Source: Diphasiastrum complanatum | Taxonomy: Eukaryota; Streptophyta; Lycopodiopsida; Lycopodiales; Lycopodiaceae | NCBI GenBank assembly: GCA_029204225.1 | Contig: CM055109.1 | Location: forward strand, 25,968,178 to 26,032,177 | Direction of reading: 5' to 3' | DNA length: 64,000 bases | Shown: positions 45,660 to 57,600 of the stretch, in pieces | Position numbering within the stretch: position 1 is the first letter of the stretch | How the letters are laid out: the number at the start of each line of letters is the position of its first letter | Program-made: the position numbers and the translations under genes | Notes under the pieces: generated by a model | The model's input: only the letters and a program-made list of their open reading frames with translations | Database searches by the model: none | What the model was told of the DNA's origin: nothing

Positions 45660-46678
45660 CGCTGCACACATGTCTTCACAAATGTAGGTGGTCGAACAGT
45701 TTTTGTTCGGTCTTTCTTCGTCTATTTTTGAACTCTCAGGCTCTTCGACATAGGATGAACTATTGATGTTCTCTTGTCTGTTCTCTGTTGATTTGTTTCT
45801 TGGGTTCAGGCGGCAATCGATGGTTGCATGACCCTTCTTGTGACAGTGGATACACTCAATCTTTGGATTGAGTCAGCATGTATCTGTGTGCCCGTCTCTT
45901 TTGCATCTCATGCAAGTTTTCTTTTCTCCACCTTGCTGTTTCGACCTCCCTTTGCTCTTTTAGTTGCTTTTGCTGGTCCCTTCTGCTTGTTGATCACGAT
46001 CCTGCCTTTGATTCGACTCCCTCTTAGGCTTAAATTGCTCCTTGGATTTTTCTTTGTTGTCATAGAGGACCTAGTCAAAACCATCATTGTGATCAAGGTG
46101 TTCTCTAGTCTCAACTTCTTCTCGAATCTTGACAATTGTCTTTTCGAGTTTCATTGTAGGATCTTTCGCGAGCAGGGTTCTCGTTGTCTGGAAAGATCTG
46201 GGTAAGGCTCTCAACAGGTAAGTGAGTTGCTTCTCAGTTGACACTGCATTCCCTGCTCCAGAGTTATGTAGGGATAGAAACAGATCCTTCATCTTCCTTA
46301 CAAAAGAAGTGAGGTCTTTTCCATCCCGCTGTAGATTTGTCAGCTGATCTTCCAACATCAATATTTGACTTTTTGATTTCATCTGAAATCTCATGAGTAG
46401 TGCATCCCACATCTCCTTAGCTTTGGATAGTGCAGCCAAGTCAAGTGTGAGACTATCTTCAATGGATGAAGATAGCAAGGCTACTGCCTTGTCATTTGTC
46501 TCCCTCCACTCGCGTAGCTCTTTGTCTGATGTCATAGACATTTCCTTGTGCCATCCACCTAGGGGAATAAACCTTCGCCCTTGAGTATCAGTGATGTCTT
46601 AACTTTACAAGCTAAGTTAGATCCTGAAGAATCAAGAATTGTATAGATCTTGCTTTGTATGTTGTTGACTGAAGCCAT
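45660..46678 (-). pseudogene. gag: copia C gag
   Basis: ATG at 46678. MASVNNIQSKIYTILDSS opens it, a frameshift follows near 46560, then an uninterrupted core runs 46541-46071 (ATNDKAVALLSSSIED-like region, KAKEMWDALLMRFQMKSK, LQRDGKDLTSFVRKMKDLFL, LTYLLRALPRSFQTTRTLL). Two knuckle-type motifs lie at about 45910-45820: CMRCKRDGHTDTC, one residue short, and an intact CIHCHKKGHATIDC. The gag packages element RNA in particles. Confidence 0.85.
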
Positions 46679-46780
46679 TGCTTCTGAAGTCTATTCTCTT
46701 GTTGATGGTTGTTTGTCTGAATGCTTGGCGTCCTTGATCTGATAGCTTCTTGGCTACGTTAGATTATGACACGACAGGTA

Positions 46781-46793
46781 GGCTCTGATACCA
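46781..46793 (-). promoter_or_regulatory. primer-binding site of copia C
   Basis: In element orientation TGGTATCAGAGCC follows the LTR end after one base, an exact match to the initiator tRNA-Met 3' complement typical of plant copia elements. Confidence 0.92.
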
Positions 46794-46794
46794 C

Positions 46795-47691
46795 TGATGC
46801 TAAAGCAAAACAAAATTCGGATGGAATTCAAAAATGATCGCTGGTCACTGCCAGTTGAAGCATTCCTACAGTCCTCTAGAATGTAGTCAGACATTGCTGA
46901 TCTACGTTTATAAATTAATGTAGCATTCAACAAGATTTCAATCAATGTGCGAAAACAAGAGTGAATCAGACATACGAATAACAGCAGACTAGTTTGCATT
47001 TAAAATCAAACATGAAAGAGTGACATGTGCTCAACAACTACAAAATCATCTATTTATTTTTTTGATTCTTCAAGCACTGCATGCGGATCCACGCAGTACG
47101 TTGACATGAGAATAATATAGTTCTCTCATGAGTAATGTCCCACTTACTAGCGAACTTGTTGGATCTCTGTGGATCCTACTTACAGAAACTTGTCTCACTT
47201 GCAAGCGGACTTCTATTCTGTATTTTCATCTTGATTGCTTACTAGCATTAAACTACTTCATGTGTCATATATTATGTATCATCCAGAGAGTACATAGTCG
47301 CTCTGTATAACTTCTAGATTAGAGTAACTAAAGACCTACAACTAGTCAAGAATTACAAGAGTGGCAGATCAACCACGACCTAGAGTGTATCTGCTGACAT
47401 CATGCTATCAGATCAAATATCTATACTTCTAGGTACTTGCATGTCTTGCTGTTCTTTTTAGAACGTGAGGGCAGAAAAGGTGTCACGACTATTTTCATGT
47501 CGCGTTGTTTGACTTTCTCGTCATCTGACGTTCTCCTGCTGTATCGCAAAAGATTCTCTTTCGCAAATCTTTCATGTTCATGTCTTCTCGTCAGGATGTT
47601 CGCAAACATTTTTGCTTCGTGTCATTTGACTTTTGTGTTCGCGAACATTTTTGTCAGGCAGAGAGCTGAAAGGTAGCAAAGCTTTGCTACC
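46795..47691 (-). repeat. 5' LTR of copia C
   Basis: It is colinear with 41847-42759. It ends GCTTTAGCATCA at 46795, next to the primer site. At the outer end homology starts at GTAGCAAAGCTTTGC (about 47691), so about 25 terminal bases present in the 3' LTR are missing. Confidence 0.87.
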
Positions 47692-48304
47692 GATGGAAAA
47701 CTTTGATGCATCACTGTGGATGTGAAACTCCTTCGTGTAATCTAGAGCTCGCACGATAGGAGCAGTTATCAAGGCATGCTTGAGTCCTTGGAAGGCCTTT
47801 CTTTGTTCATCCGTCCACTTAGGATTTATGGTCACTCTGTATATCCATCGTGCCTTACTAGAAAAGTCGTGAATATGGCAACAATAGTTAGCGTGACCCA
47901 TAAAACAATAAGCGTCTCGAACCATTTTAGGTTCTGGCCTCTCGATGATGACTTTGATCTTCTCTGGGTCGGTGGAAATCCCATTGCGCGATACAATGTG
48001 ACCAAGTACGATGTTGTGGGTGACCCGTATCTGACATTTTTCAGAATTAAGAGAAATATCATACCTCTGGCATTGTATGAAAATACGTTCGAGTACGGCT
48101 AGGTGCGTGGATTCTTCTGAATATACCCCAAGGTCATCAAGATAGATCTCAAGGTTGACATCGATGAGATCATAAAATGTTGCTTGCATGACACTTCTCG
48201 TTCTTCTTTGGAACCACAACGATAGGTGATACCCAATCTGTATGTTCCACCTCGTAGATGAAACTTGCCTCCAAGAGCTTTTGGAATTCTTCTTTGACTC
48301 GTGC
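47692..48304 (-). pseudogene. Ty3/gypsy G4 reverse transcriptase (upper part)
   Basis: Minus strand: FQKLLEASFIYEVEHTDWVS and PIVVVPKKNEK are RT fingers. The middle (to SFQRVM) is deleted, and ATFYDLIDVNLEIYLDDLGV with the catalytic YLDD follows. LNSEKCQIRVTHNIVLGHIV, FMGHANYCCHIHDFSSKA, WTDEQRKAFQGLKHALITAP and HIHSDASKFSIG then reach the RNase H start, where copia C interrupts. Beyond about 48304 the reading is replaced by a copia LTR fragment. Confidence 0.87.
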
Positions 48305-48745
48305 TCTAAAACGAAACAAGACGAAATGAAATGAAACGAAACGAAACTTAAGTGACCTCGGAAATTGATTTACCCTTATAGCCAAGTGATCGCGAAGCGA
48401 AACACGAAGCAAAAGGATTCGCAAACAAAAATCAGTTCGTCAAGAATTTAAATATGATTGTTGGTTACTGTCCGCTATATCATTCCTATAATCCTTCAGA
48501 GTGTAGACAGACACTGTTGATCTACGTTAACATATTAATATAGCATTCAACGAAATCAAACCAAAGTGCGAAATTGAATAAACAAGTGAATCGGACACAA
48601 ATTGTAGCAGACAAAAATACATTCGAGATCATACAATCATACAAATGAATATGTGCATAACAGCTACAATATTATCTATAGATTTTTTGATTCTTCAAGC
48701 ACTGCATAACAGATTCACGCAGTGCATTAATGTGAGAGAAATAAG
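48305..48745 (-). repeat. copia A-type LTR fragment
   Basis: The reverse complement matches the copia A 5' LTR around 19790-20240: CACTGCGTG...GCAGTGCTTGAAGAATC, TTTCGCACTTTGGTTTGAT and GATCTACGTTAAC-like words. Both ends are broken. It truncates the G4 RT reading. Confidence 0.75.
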
Positions 48746-48769
48746 TTAAGAAAACAATTTAAAAACTTG

Positions 48770-49265
48770 ACCAGATCAATTACCACAGCACAACGTCAAG
48801 TGCAATAAGACAAGACAACATAATTGCTCTCCACAAACTGCATATTCAATTGATTAGTAAGTACAAAGATAAAGTTGCTTAAAAGCACTCAAAGGACTCG
48901 TAAAAGAAAGACGGCCCGATAATTCTAGAACTGAGCACACGTGGTGCCGTCGAAATAAAAAAGCACTGTATAAGTCGATCATTGCTATTTTAACTCTCTC
49001 CCTCAATGATCAACGTCTCTCTTTATTTTAGAGTTTACTCTATTCATGAAACATACCTCCATGATAATATTACAAGTAAAGGCTTTTTACATAACCAGAT
49101 CTAAGCCAAGTTTGGCTCTAAAAGTCTCAAACTTTTTTTACTTAAAGCTTTCGTAAATATATCAGCAACTTGTAACAACGTAAAACAATGTACAATACTT
49201 ATATCTTCAGATTGTAACTTCTCACGCATTGTAACTTCTCACGCACAAAGTGATATTTGCCATTT
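48770..49265 (-). pseudogene. copia RNase H tail plus probable 3' LTR (family E)
   Basis: Minus strand near 49265-49130: KYHFVREKLQ, SEDISIVHCFTLLQVADIFTK corresponds to the family KHI-x-(I/V)-x-YHF-x-RE...ADI-x-TK-x-L end of copia pol. A 17-base tandem duplication (unit ATTGTAACTTCTCACGC, about 49216-49249) shifts the frame. The lower part down to about 48770 should be its 3' LTR but has no partner copy. Confidence 0.6.
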
Positions 49266-51504
49266 CCAAATTGTTTGAAACTCCACCTGTAGGCTATAAA
49301 GTGTGTGTCGAAACTAACCATGATGTCAAAAATAAAAAATAATGACCTGTAATTTTTGGCTTACCAGACCACCCACCGCTCTTTCGCCACATTGAAAGGC
49401 AAACTGGCGTCACTTTCCGAGATGCTTCTTGTCACCAACTCCCAACTACGAATATAAAAAGACATGGACTGCAAACTCATTCCTATGAAAGCAAAGCCAC
49501 AATAAATATTGTTACAATCTTATAGCAAAAATAATTATACCTTTCCATGGATTCAAATCAATGTTTTTTAAAATTTATGACAAAAAATTCCCTTGTAAAA
49601 TAAAAGCCACCAAAAATTTATTGATGATATTTACTAAATGTCAAAATGATTCACATCTTGAATAAAATTTTCAAATTTTCCCATTGCACATTTAGATATA
49701 AAATATTTACAAATATCAAATTCTCTCCCATTGCACAATTTTTTTAAAAATAAATTTTTTTTTTCCAAGCAAACTATTGATTTTTTCATGATTAACCATA
49801 ATGTCAACTACAAAGACCTTTAAAAAGAATACCTAATTAATTTTCTTTCTTTCTCACGATTTCGAAAAGACAACATTGATTTAATTGTGATAGACTTTTG
49901 TAACTATAATGTAACTATAGACTTTTGGAAAAACATTTTTCCACTAATTATTATATTCAAATTGAAATCAATATTAATAAAATCTCTAAATTTTTCTTTT
50001 TGCTAATCTTCCTTCGTCTTATCCTCTTTCAATCAATTCTCCCTATTTCAATATATGGTTTTCACTCCAACTTTCATTTATATACAAACAAACCTTAGAA
50101 TTTGTTATAATAAAATTATATTTTCTCTCTTATGGCTAACTATCATCACTCAAATATCATTACTAGTTATTCTAAATCAATGACCAAGATTCAAAGACAA
50201 ATAAAAAAACACCGAACAATCTCATATCAAAATTATCACATATACACAAATACAATTAACCTCAACACCAACAACTTTGCAAAAACCAAAATAATTAAAA
50301 TACATAGTAGTCAACATCAACATGAAACATCAACTTGAAAATGAAAAACCAAACAAATTATATCTCATTCACAAAACAGTCATTGCTACAAAATAACAAT
50401 GTATTCTATCATGCTTGGTAACTATTCTACAAAAATATGGCTCTCTAATGCTCACTGCCTATGAAGAACATAACTTCCAAATATACTCTAGCAATCATCC
50501 ATAGTTTCTAAAAAACATCCTAGCTAAACACCATAGAGAACATATTCCTAAATTTACTTAGAATAATACACCATATTCCTCAATTCTAAAATGATAGAAA
50601 ACACAATACGACATTTTTCTCCATGCTCATTATAAGTAGATAGTTGATTTCCTTCAAGCTCAATCTATTTTAACAGTAATAGGTGATTATAGAGAATGCT
50701 CATAGTCCTATTGCAAAATATTCACTAGACCATACCAAATGAAATGCTAAGATGAGTCTCATATTTAATTTCATGTATAATTTGTGCAAATACTTTATGA
50801 TGCAATAAAACTTTTTAGAAAATTTATATCAAACATGTTAGCAAATTTTTTGAGTATTTCTACGACAAGCACAAATCTTAGATAGGGTCTGCAAGTTGAA
50901 AGATGTGGTGTGAGTAGAGGACATCAAAGACCACAAATTGAAAATGCAATACTTTGTGCTACATAGTGGCTATGCCTATCTATGTGTATTATGGCCATTT
51001 TGTGAACTGATTAAAAAGCAAAATAAATATATACATTTTTTTAAACCTAGGTGCTGCACTTTCTAACCTGCGCATGTGCACAACATTCATACAACTGCCA
51101 CATGGCACTTTCAAAGTGATCAATCAAAGTCAAACCAATTACTATGTTTTATAATATACATGTGAAAAAAGTCAAGATATTCATTAAGCAATGAAATGTG
51201 CCAAGGCAATACATTTTGCCCAATTCGACTTTCCAAAATTTTCTAGGCTCCACCCCTACAAGCTCTCCTAAAAAATTCTAAAAACCCTTACCGAGCATAA
51301 TGTCTTTTGCCCGACACCTTCCATAATACATAACGGTCTCATAAAACAATGTGATTGTAACTTTTTGCATGTATAGTTTATATATAGTGATGTATGTCTA
51401 TATGTAGTAAAAGGCAATTAAGTCACAGTTTCATAAAACAAAAATAGAGACCATTTTGTTGCACACCACAAAAAGGAATCATAATATGGAAGAAGTTTTT
51501 GAAG
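49266..51504. other. AT-rich stretch without recognisable gene
   Basis: Long AT-rich sequence with poly-A and poly-T runs and no coding homology on either strand. The only open stretch of note (50132-50338) is Asn/Thr/Lys-rich low complexity and not credible as a gene. Confidence 0.6.
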
Positions 51505-51608
51505 CCATTAAACAATGTTTCATCTATAGACAAAAATAGAACATTTTTTCTGTACACCATTAAACAATGTTTCATCTATAGACAAAAATAGAACATTTTT
51601 TCTGTACA
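51505..51608. repeat. two-copy 52-bp tandem duplication
   Basis: CCATTAAACAATGTTTCATC and the following CTATAGACAAAAATAGAACA are repeated exactly at period 52, ending TGTACACCAT. The copies look identical. Confidence 0.9.
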
Positions 51609-51635
51609 CCATTTTTGAAAGAAAGTAAATTCAGA

Positions 51636-51760
51636 CTTTTGAGTACTACATACATGGCACACAAAGCTACAAAATTAGTTTTTATAAAAGATTTTTAAGT
51701 ACTATGTACATGGCAAACAAGGCTACTAATTTAGTTTTTATAAAAGTGATTTGTATTCAT
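51636..51760. repeat. diverged ~68-bp tandem repeat
   Basis: (T/A)AGTACTA(C/T)(A/G)TACATGGCA followed by CAA(A/G)GCTAC and TTAGTTTTTATAAAAG occurs twice, with a partial third unit at about 51752 (TCATGGCAAACGAGG). Confidence 0.75.
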
Positions 51761-52043
51761 GGCAAACGAGGTCGATAATATACTTTTTAGTAATTTTTTG
51801 TTATGCATCACCTACAAAAACAAACACAAATTGTTTGCATCTTTTTCCTAGTATAGCTAAGAACAATATTGTTATTTATTCACTACATTAGAGAGAATGG
51901 TGAATCAGAAATTGATACACTTTATAAGTTCAGACGAGGAACTTCATAAATAATAGAAGTGAGTGCAAATAGGGTTCATGTCAGTGCAGTTTTTTATACA
52001 AGCATAAGAGCTCTTTTATGAGTAAGTCTTCAAAAAACTGGAT

Positions 52044-52121
52044 GCTTAAAAAATGCAGGTTTTTTGAGAATAACTCAAAACGGCTTAAAAAATGCAGGTT
52101 TTTTGAGAATAACTCAAAACG
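52044..52121. repeat. two-copy 39-bp tandem duplication
   Basis: GCTTAAAAAATGCAGGTTTT continuing TTGAGAATAACTCAAAACG is repeated at period 39, keeping frame within a short open stretch (52018-52263). That stretch has no homology I recognise. Confidence 0.9.
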
Positions 52122-53706
52122 GGTTAACACTGGCTTCAAGTTTAGTATATGGTATCATGCAAAAATGGGCCTGCAAGTACAATCCTCGCTAGAAAGTGCT
52201 AATCATTATAGGCACTCAAATATCTATAATGTACATAGTCGTCATGAGAAGCTATTTAGATGATGCTTCCTCTATAACACTATCCAGTCCAGATTAATAT
52301 TGCCATTGTAAAAACTCAAAGAGGCAGAGTAAAATAAAATACAGAAGACCTTTGAACTTTGATCTGGCTTCACGCAAATGGGAGCTTGAGTATTCTAGTT
52401 CTTTCGATCTTACATAATGATCATGGTTGAGTGATGGAGGAAATGAACCACTTTTTGTCTTTGTACGTACACGATTATTGTATGAAATTGAGCCAATTAC
52501 AATATGCACATTTGACAAACTTTTCAATGCCTAAATACATTGGATAGAAGTGTGGCCAAATTGCCATGGTATGCTCAAGATATGCTATCCGTGCACAATC
52601 GATCGTAATGCTAAATTAAGCATTGAGAATGTTCCGATCAATTAGCTCATATTGAGCTTAAAAGGTACAATGAAAGAGCTGGAAATTGCACCATCGCTGA
52701 ATTCGCGTTCATCAGCCACGGCTTGTTCATCACATGAATTTTGTACTGACTTTTAGATGATAATAGTTAGTGACCGAAAATCAACCAACAACGAGCCAAA
52801 CAATCAGGTAGTATCAAGAATTTTGAAAAGTGGTGTAAAGAATTAGAATAAGACTAGGTAGATGAGAAGCTCACTGGTGGTGTTGTTGGAGATATAAAGT
52901 ACGAGCTCGTGCCATTGAACATCGGTTTTGGTAATGGAAGGATGTGATATTGGCGCGGCTCAATCTACTTACGTCGCTTTATCATAGCGTTGTCAGGTGA
53001 TTGAGAAGCGCCAATACCGCATGTCCCCCGTCCGACACTGCAATAATCAACGCCATTGCAGCCTGAGTCCAATAGTCTCTAACAACTTATAATTCGCGTC
53101 CAGCAAACAACTATGGACCTGCCATGACACCCATAGTAAATGTATGCGTGATTCTCAGGAACGGTAGCTTTCAAAAAATATCCAAAAGCATCTTTGGATC
53201 CCCCCACAGAGTACAATAGTTAAAGATCCATGACTACCTCTATACACTGCTTTCCGGCGCGTCTGCAAATAAGTAGTCTGTTGATTGAAATCTCCTTTGT
53301 TACCTCGAAGTAGGTAGAGTTGGATTTCTCTTTTATCAACATTGGAGTACAAGATTCAAACTGCTTCTGGAATCTGGAGCGAATGATATCGGATCACCGC
53401 GTGCCGGTGCCTGAGGATGTGTTCGGATATAAAACAAAAGAGCTCACATTTACAAACAGATTTCAAAGCTGTCGTTTATAGTATTCTTTGCTTATTGGAG
53501 CTTCTAACTCAATTGAAGTTGAGCCTCAGTTGTGCACTGACATTCTACCTGATAACTGAAAAAAACATAGCACGCTAATAGGATCAGGCAATCGATCAGT
53601 TGCCGCATTGGTTGCAAAGAAGACGCAAGGATCATGCATTTCTTAACGCTATAAGTGGTCTGATCGTTACATAATGCATGCAACTAAAACGTAATTAGCC
53701 TTAGAT
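52122..53706. other. non-repetitive stretch, no gene recognised
   Basis: Composition is less AT-biased than its neighbours, especially 52900-53450. No domain or splice-supported gene model could be built. It contains the imperfect hairpin at 52948-53016. Confidence 0.5.
52948..53016. repeat. imperfect inverted repeat / hairpin
   Basis: TATTGGCGC (52948-52956) pairs with GCGCCAATA (53008-53016), and CTCAATC (52959-52965) pairs with GATTGAG (52999-53005), with a 2-base mismatch between. The 33-base loop contains a further CGCT/AGCG pair (52975-52978 with 52986-52989). Confidence 0.8.
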
Positions 53707-53940
53707 TTATAGAGCTCCTTTCAACGCAATATTCTCACACTCGCCCTTTATCTCACAGACATAAGAAGATAGCAGCAAGCTTGCATGCATACATCTGCCT
53801 ACAACATTAAATGCACTTTTAAAATGGTACGTAGTCTGTATCTTTACAAGCTCCTTCACGATGATGCCGATATTTAGGGAAAATATCGAAATCCCTACAG
53901 CCGCAAGAATTGACCTCACCGAGCTCACAAGTATGGACAT
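53707..53940 (-). CDS. hypothetical 77-residue protein with hydrophobic N-terminus
   Basis: ATG at 53940 to TAA at 53707. Residues about 1-30 (MSILVSSVRSILAAVGISIF, SLNIGIIVKEL) are hydrophobic, like a signal peptide or membrane anchor. The rest has three Cys and no known motif. A good TATA box, TATAAAA, lies on the same strand at 53968-53974, only about 30 bases before the ATG, so transcription would start almost at the ATG. Either the leader is very short or the true start lies elsewhere. No homology recognised; it could be chance. Confidence 0.3.
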   Translation of the reverse strand: MSILVSSVRSILAAVGISIFSLNIGIIVKELVKIQTTYHFKSAFNVVGRCMHASLLLSSYVCEIKGECENIALKGAL

Positions 53941-53974
53941 AGACCTTGAAACTAAAGATACACTGCCTTTTATA

Positions 53975-56579
53975 GCGACATAGGGTATCTTAAACTCCCT
54001 CTAATCTCTATCCTAAACTCTCTCTAGCCTCTTATCTATCTATTTACCTCTAATCTGTTATCTATCTATTTACCTTTGTCAATAATAACTGCTCACATCA
54101 AGATATTTTGATTCATACTACCTAGGTCCTCGGCAGTTTCTCATGTATTTATACAATCTTATAAACTAAAAAAATATTTCCATTTCACGAACTATTATTC
54201 TAGGCCCAAGCGTCACCTGAGTTACTAGCAATGCTTCTATAGCAAAAAGTGATCTATGGCCAGGACAGGCTTTTCTAGGAAACGGTGTTATGTGGTCGCA
54301 TAAGATCCGTATAAGATCCGTAAATTCTATTCAAGAAACGGGCAATGAGCAACTTTTGATTATTTTCTTCTCTCCACCCTACATTACTTGAACAAAATCA
54401 TAAAGCACATCAGGCAAAGCATGACTTCCTGATTCTAAACTCGAGAGTATCATTACTTAGAGGATGACAACTGTTAATGCTCCTTAAGATGTGTCAACTT
54501 TTGTTGACAAAACCGAGTTTTTAAGTGTGCAACGCTGAAAGCTCCGATAATCAAGAAGTTTAAAATAGAGGTGCTAAGATAATCGAGATCGTAATTTATA
54601 CGGATGTCGTGTAAAAATTAGCGGGCTCAATATTTTCTGAATATTTTAAGGAAATCCGTATCCAAATCGATTTTCCGACCATTTGAAAGTCAAGCATAGA
54701 AATTGGCATTCGCAAGAGACAATGATGAGATTAAATGGCTCCCTTTCGTAAACCAATATTCTAGTTATATAGTCACATGCGAAATCATAATAATAGATGT
54801 TAATCAATATTCCGGACTCAGAACTATGATAGCGGATATTTAACACACATTTTATGGCATACCAAATCCTTCAACAGACTGGAATTTGGATTCTGGAATC
54901 TGTGCTTCGCTTCAAGTATAATGTTTCATAAATGAATGATTGGCTTCACCGTAGTCCTCCTGGCTCCATAGGCGATGCCTACTTCAGGCTTCACAGATTG
55001 GAAGTTGCGACAACTTGGACTAAAATTTGAATTGACAATCTGTTCAGCTGTTCACTGTTGTGATGTTGTTGCCAACGTGTAAGAATTGGTTCTATTCCCC
55101 ATTGCAAGTTTGCAACTGTGTAAAATAAAATTTGAATCTGAAATTTGAGTTAGACCAGATCACGAGAAGTCCAAGAACAACTTGTCACTTGCAATGCACC
55201 GTTCATTTTAACATCTGTTCTAGATAGATTAAAAGAAATCAGCTAGCTTTTAATGCAAAGAAGGGGAAATTAATGGAGGCAGAGTACCATAAAAATTAAC
55301 AGCAGCTTTTGAAAATAACGGAAGCCTTGATATTTGTACAAGGTCTTTGTACTCCTGTCACGCGATATATTGCAGCAGCTTACAGTTTACATGACTCAAG
55401 TTTGCAGGCAAGCGTAAGGAAGCTGACGAGATTGCGATGACTGAGATACGTGTGCAGCATGAACATCTGTGTGGTACTGTCAAGGCTTTAGATGTAATGA
55501 CCATTCGCATGTGCGATTATAGAGTATCAAAGTCTAGACTACTTTCGAGACTTGACGGGTTATCATGCAGCGTAGCATAAACATGTACCTATGTTGTACA
55601 AAATCGTCAGCAGCACGCAATCTGAACTCAAAAGCGTTGATGAAAACCACTTACCACTCACCACGTTTACATTTGGGAATGCTTCAAAAAAAATTCATTC
55701 CTGAATCCCATCATATGTAACACAATACCTGTAACCAGTAACACTAATCTATTCTGTAGATAAAAGCTTTTGGCCAATCCTGAATCCTATCCTATCCTAT
55801 GTAACAAAATACCTGTAACCTAGTGCTGTATACTAGGATAATTTGAATTTTGAATGTGTTCTTTCTAGTTCTTCTTAATTGTGACTTTTTCTTCTCATTT
55901 TCTGATTTCAAAGCTTTCTTTTTTCTTTTGTCAAAAGTTGCAACACAATAGCATAGTTTGTCTATACATCTCATTACCTTCGAGAAGTGCTATTGTGGTT
56001 AAATAAATTTATAGATATCATCTCTTAAATCCTATACCAAAATTAGCCTTTAACTATTATATGAAAGATAACAAAAAGAAACCAAATTAGCGTAGATACA
56101 TCCAACGCAGCTTCAGAATCTCCAAAATTTTCAAAGGTTTCTAAAAAGTCTTCTTTTTTAGAAAAGATAAAAGAAAATTTGTTTAGGAACCTTTGAAAAT
56201 TCCTTATTAGATTACTTTCTTGAAGTTTCCACATGCATTTGTCACAAGAAGAACACACATAAAAAGAAAGAATAGCAATAGCCACCAAATTGTACTTCTC
56301 TTTTAGCATAATGGTAGAATCTTACGACAAGATAAACATTTAGTCAAAGGTCGACTTCATGAATCCCCAAAATTTAGATGTCATATATGTATTGTTTCCT
56401 TCTCTTGGAATTTAAAGCTCACATGTGTGTTGATTGGGGAGCGGTGTGCTTTCTCCTTATGTTATTCCGAATTAGATGTTTGGTTAGCCTATTGGATTGG
56501 TAGCGTAAAACTACAGGATCGATGTAGTGGGCATTTCTTATCCTACCCTCAACCCTAGATCCAAGCACACAAGCATCAA
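53975..56579. other. AT-rich intergenic stretch
   Basis: No gene recognised. A minus-strand open stretch at 56043-56309 begins MLKEKYNLVAIAILSFYVC and ends in a hydrophobic segment, but it is AT-driven and unsupported. A diverged repeat (ATGTAACA(C/A)AATACCTGTAAC) occurs at about 55714 and 55799. Confidence 0.5.
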
Positions 56580-57060
56580 GGAGATGAAGTTAGTTGTCAC
56601 GCGGAGGTTTCCATGAGAGCAATAACATATTTAATAATCCAGCATGTGCATATGATTCATGTCTAACACTAAAATCCTTTAACACTACAGCCATTAACAC
56701 TAGATCCACAACAATGATAGTTCAACCTACTCTTCTCTCTCTCCCTTTCTCTCTCACAAAAAGCATAAGAGCATTCAATCCCAATAAGCATCAAATACAA
56801 CAAATAGCAAATCCAAAGAAAACATGAGAGATAGAGGAAGAAAGATGGAGAGCAAGGACATTCCATATCCATTTTATAAATGGCCAACCTACTTGTATTG
56901 AAATGAAGAGAACATGTACAAATGATTCAAAATTACCACTCTATATAGTGGATTTTAGGGCTTTGGCCTCAAATCCTATTGGCCAATTTCTACCTCTCTA
57001 ACTATTTAAATTTGAAAAAGTAAAGGAACCCATTCAAAAATTGGAGGGAACCAATATGAA
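56580..57060 (-). repeat. LTR-like promoter segment X3
   Basis: The minus strand carries CCACTATATAGAGTGG (about 56935-56950) as a TATA region, followed downstream by a CT-rich stretch (about 56730-56755) and AAGCACAC words. This layout is like segments X1 and X2. No partner copy or terminal CA/TG could be fixed. Confidence 0.35.
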
Positions 57061-57104
57061 TTTGAATTTGAATTCCCCTATTTTATTCACTAACTTGACT
57101 ATTA

Positions 57105-57600
57105 TGTGAGAAATATCAACTAGTTTAGTCATGTTTAGTTCATTTGGCAATTTAGGCCAATATGCATCTTAGACTTAGAGATAAACATTATGAAGTTATT
57201 TTAGTCTAAGTTCATTTGAATTACGACTTTTGGAAAGTGTGGGAAAAGTAGGTCGGTCAAGTTTGGGAAAATTCAAATTTAAATATTTTGGTATATTGAA
57301 TCTAGTCTGTTTTTTGTGTAGGGTTTGGAATAGATCTAGAAGTTTCCTATTGTTGATAAGCTTGGAGAAGGACATCCAATAGGGCATGGACCTATTATAA
57401 ATAGTGTACAAGCATGGGAAGAGATTCTCTCTATCTCATCTCATTCATGCTTATACATGAGTTCTCTTTTGGTTCATATATCCATTTTTGCATTATAGTG
57501 TTGATATCTTGCAATCTTGTGTGTAGAATGCTATTGTAAGTTGAGTAATGATCCACACGTGTGAAATATAGTGCTTTACTGTTATTGTACGGACATAAAC
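57105..57600 (+). repeat. LTR-like segment X5
   Basis: It starts TGTGAGAAATATCAAC and carries TATAAATAG (57396-57404), then CCACACGTGTGAAATATAG near 57553. It matches X4 (22945-23393, minus) in several ordered blocks. It lies head to head with X3, so two TATA boxes point away from each other across 56950-57400. Confidence 0.55.

Larger units (their letters stand above)
41847..47691 (-). mobile_element. Ty1/copia retrotransposon C, near complete, inserted in gypsy G4
   Basis: On the minus strand it runs 5' LTR (46795-47691), primer site (46781-46793), gag, protease, integrase, RT, RNase H, purine tract (about 42760-42768) and 3' LTR (41847-42759), about 5.8 kb. It interrupts the G4 RNase H between FSIG and TQPGEY. 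It is the same family as copia A and shows the domains that copia A has lost. The outer end of the 5' LTR seems about 25 bases short. No clean target duplication was found. Confidence 0.92.

Noticed and set aside
41842-47696. Target-site duplication for copia C
   Set aside because: The flanks GAGTT and CGATG do not match, and the outer 5' LTR end is truncated, so no duplication can be claimed.
50132-50338. Asn/Thr/Lys-rich 68-codon ORF
   Set aside because: AT-rich low complexity, no motif and no promoter; consistent with chance.
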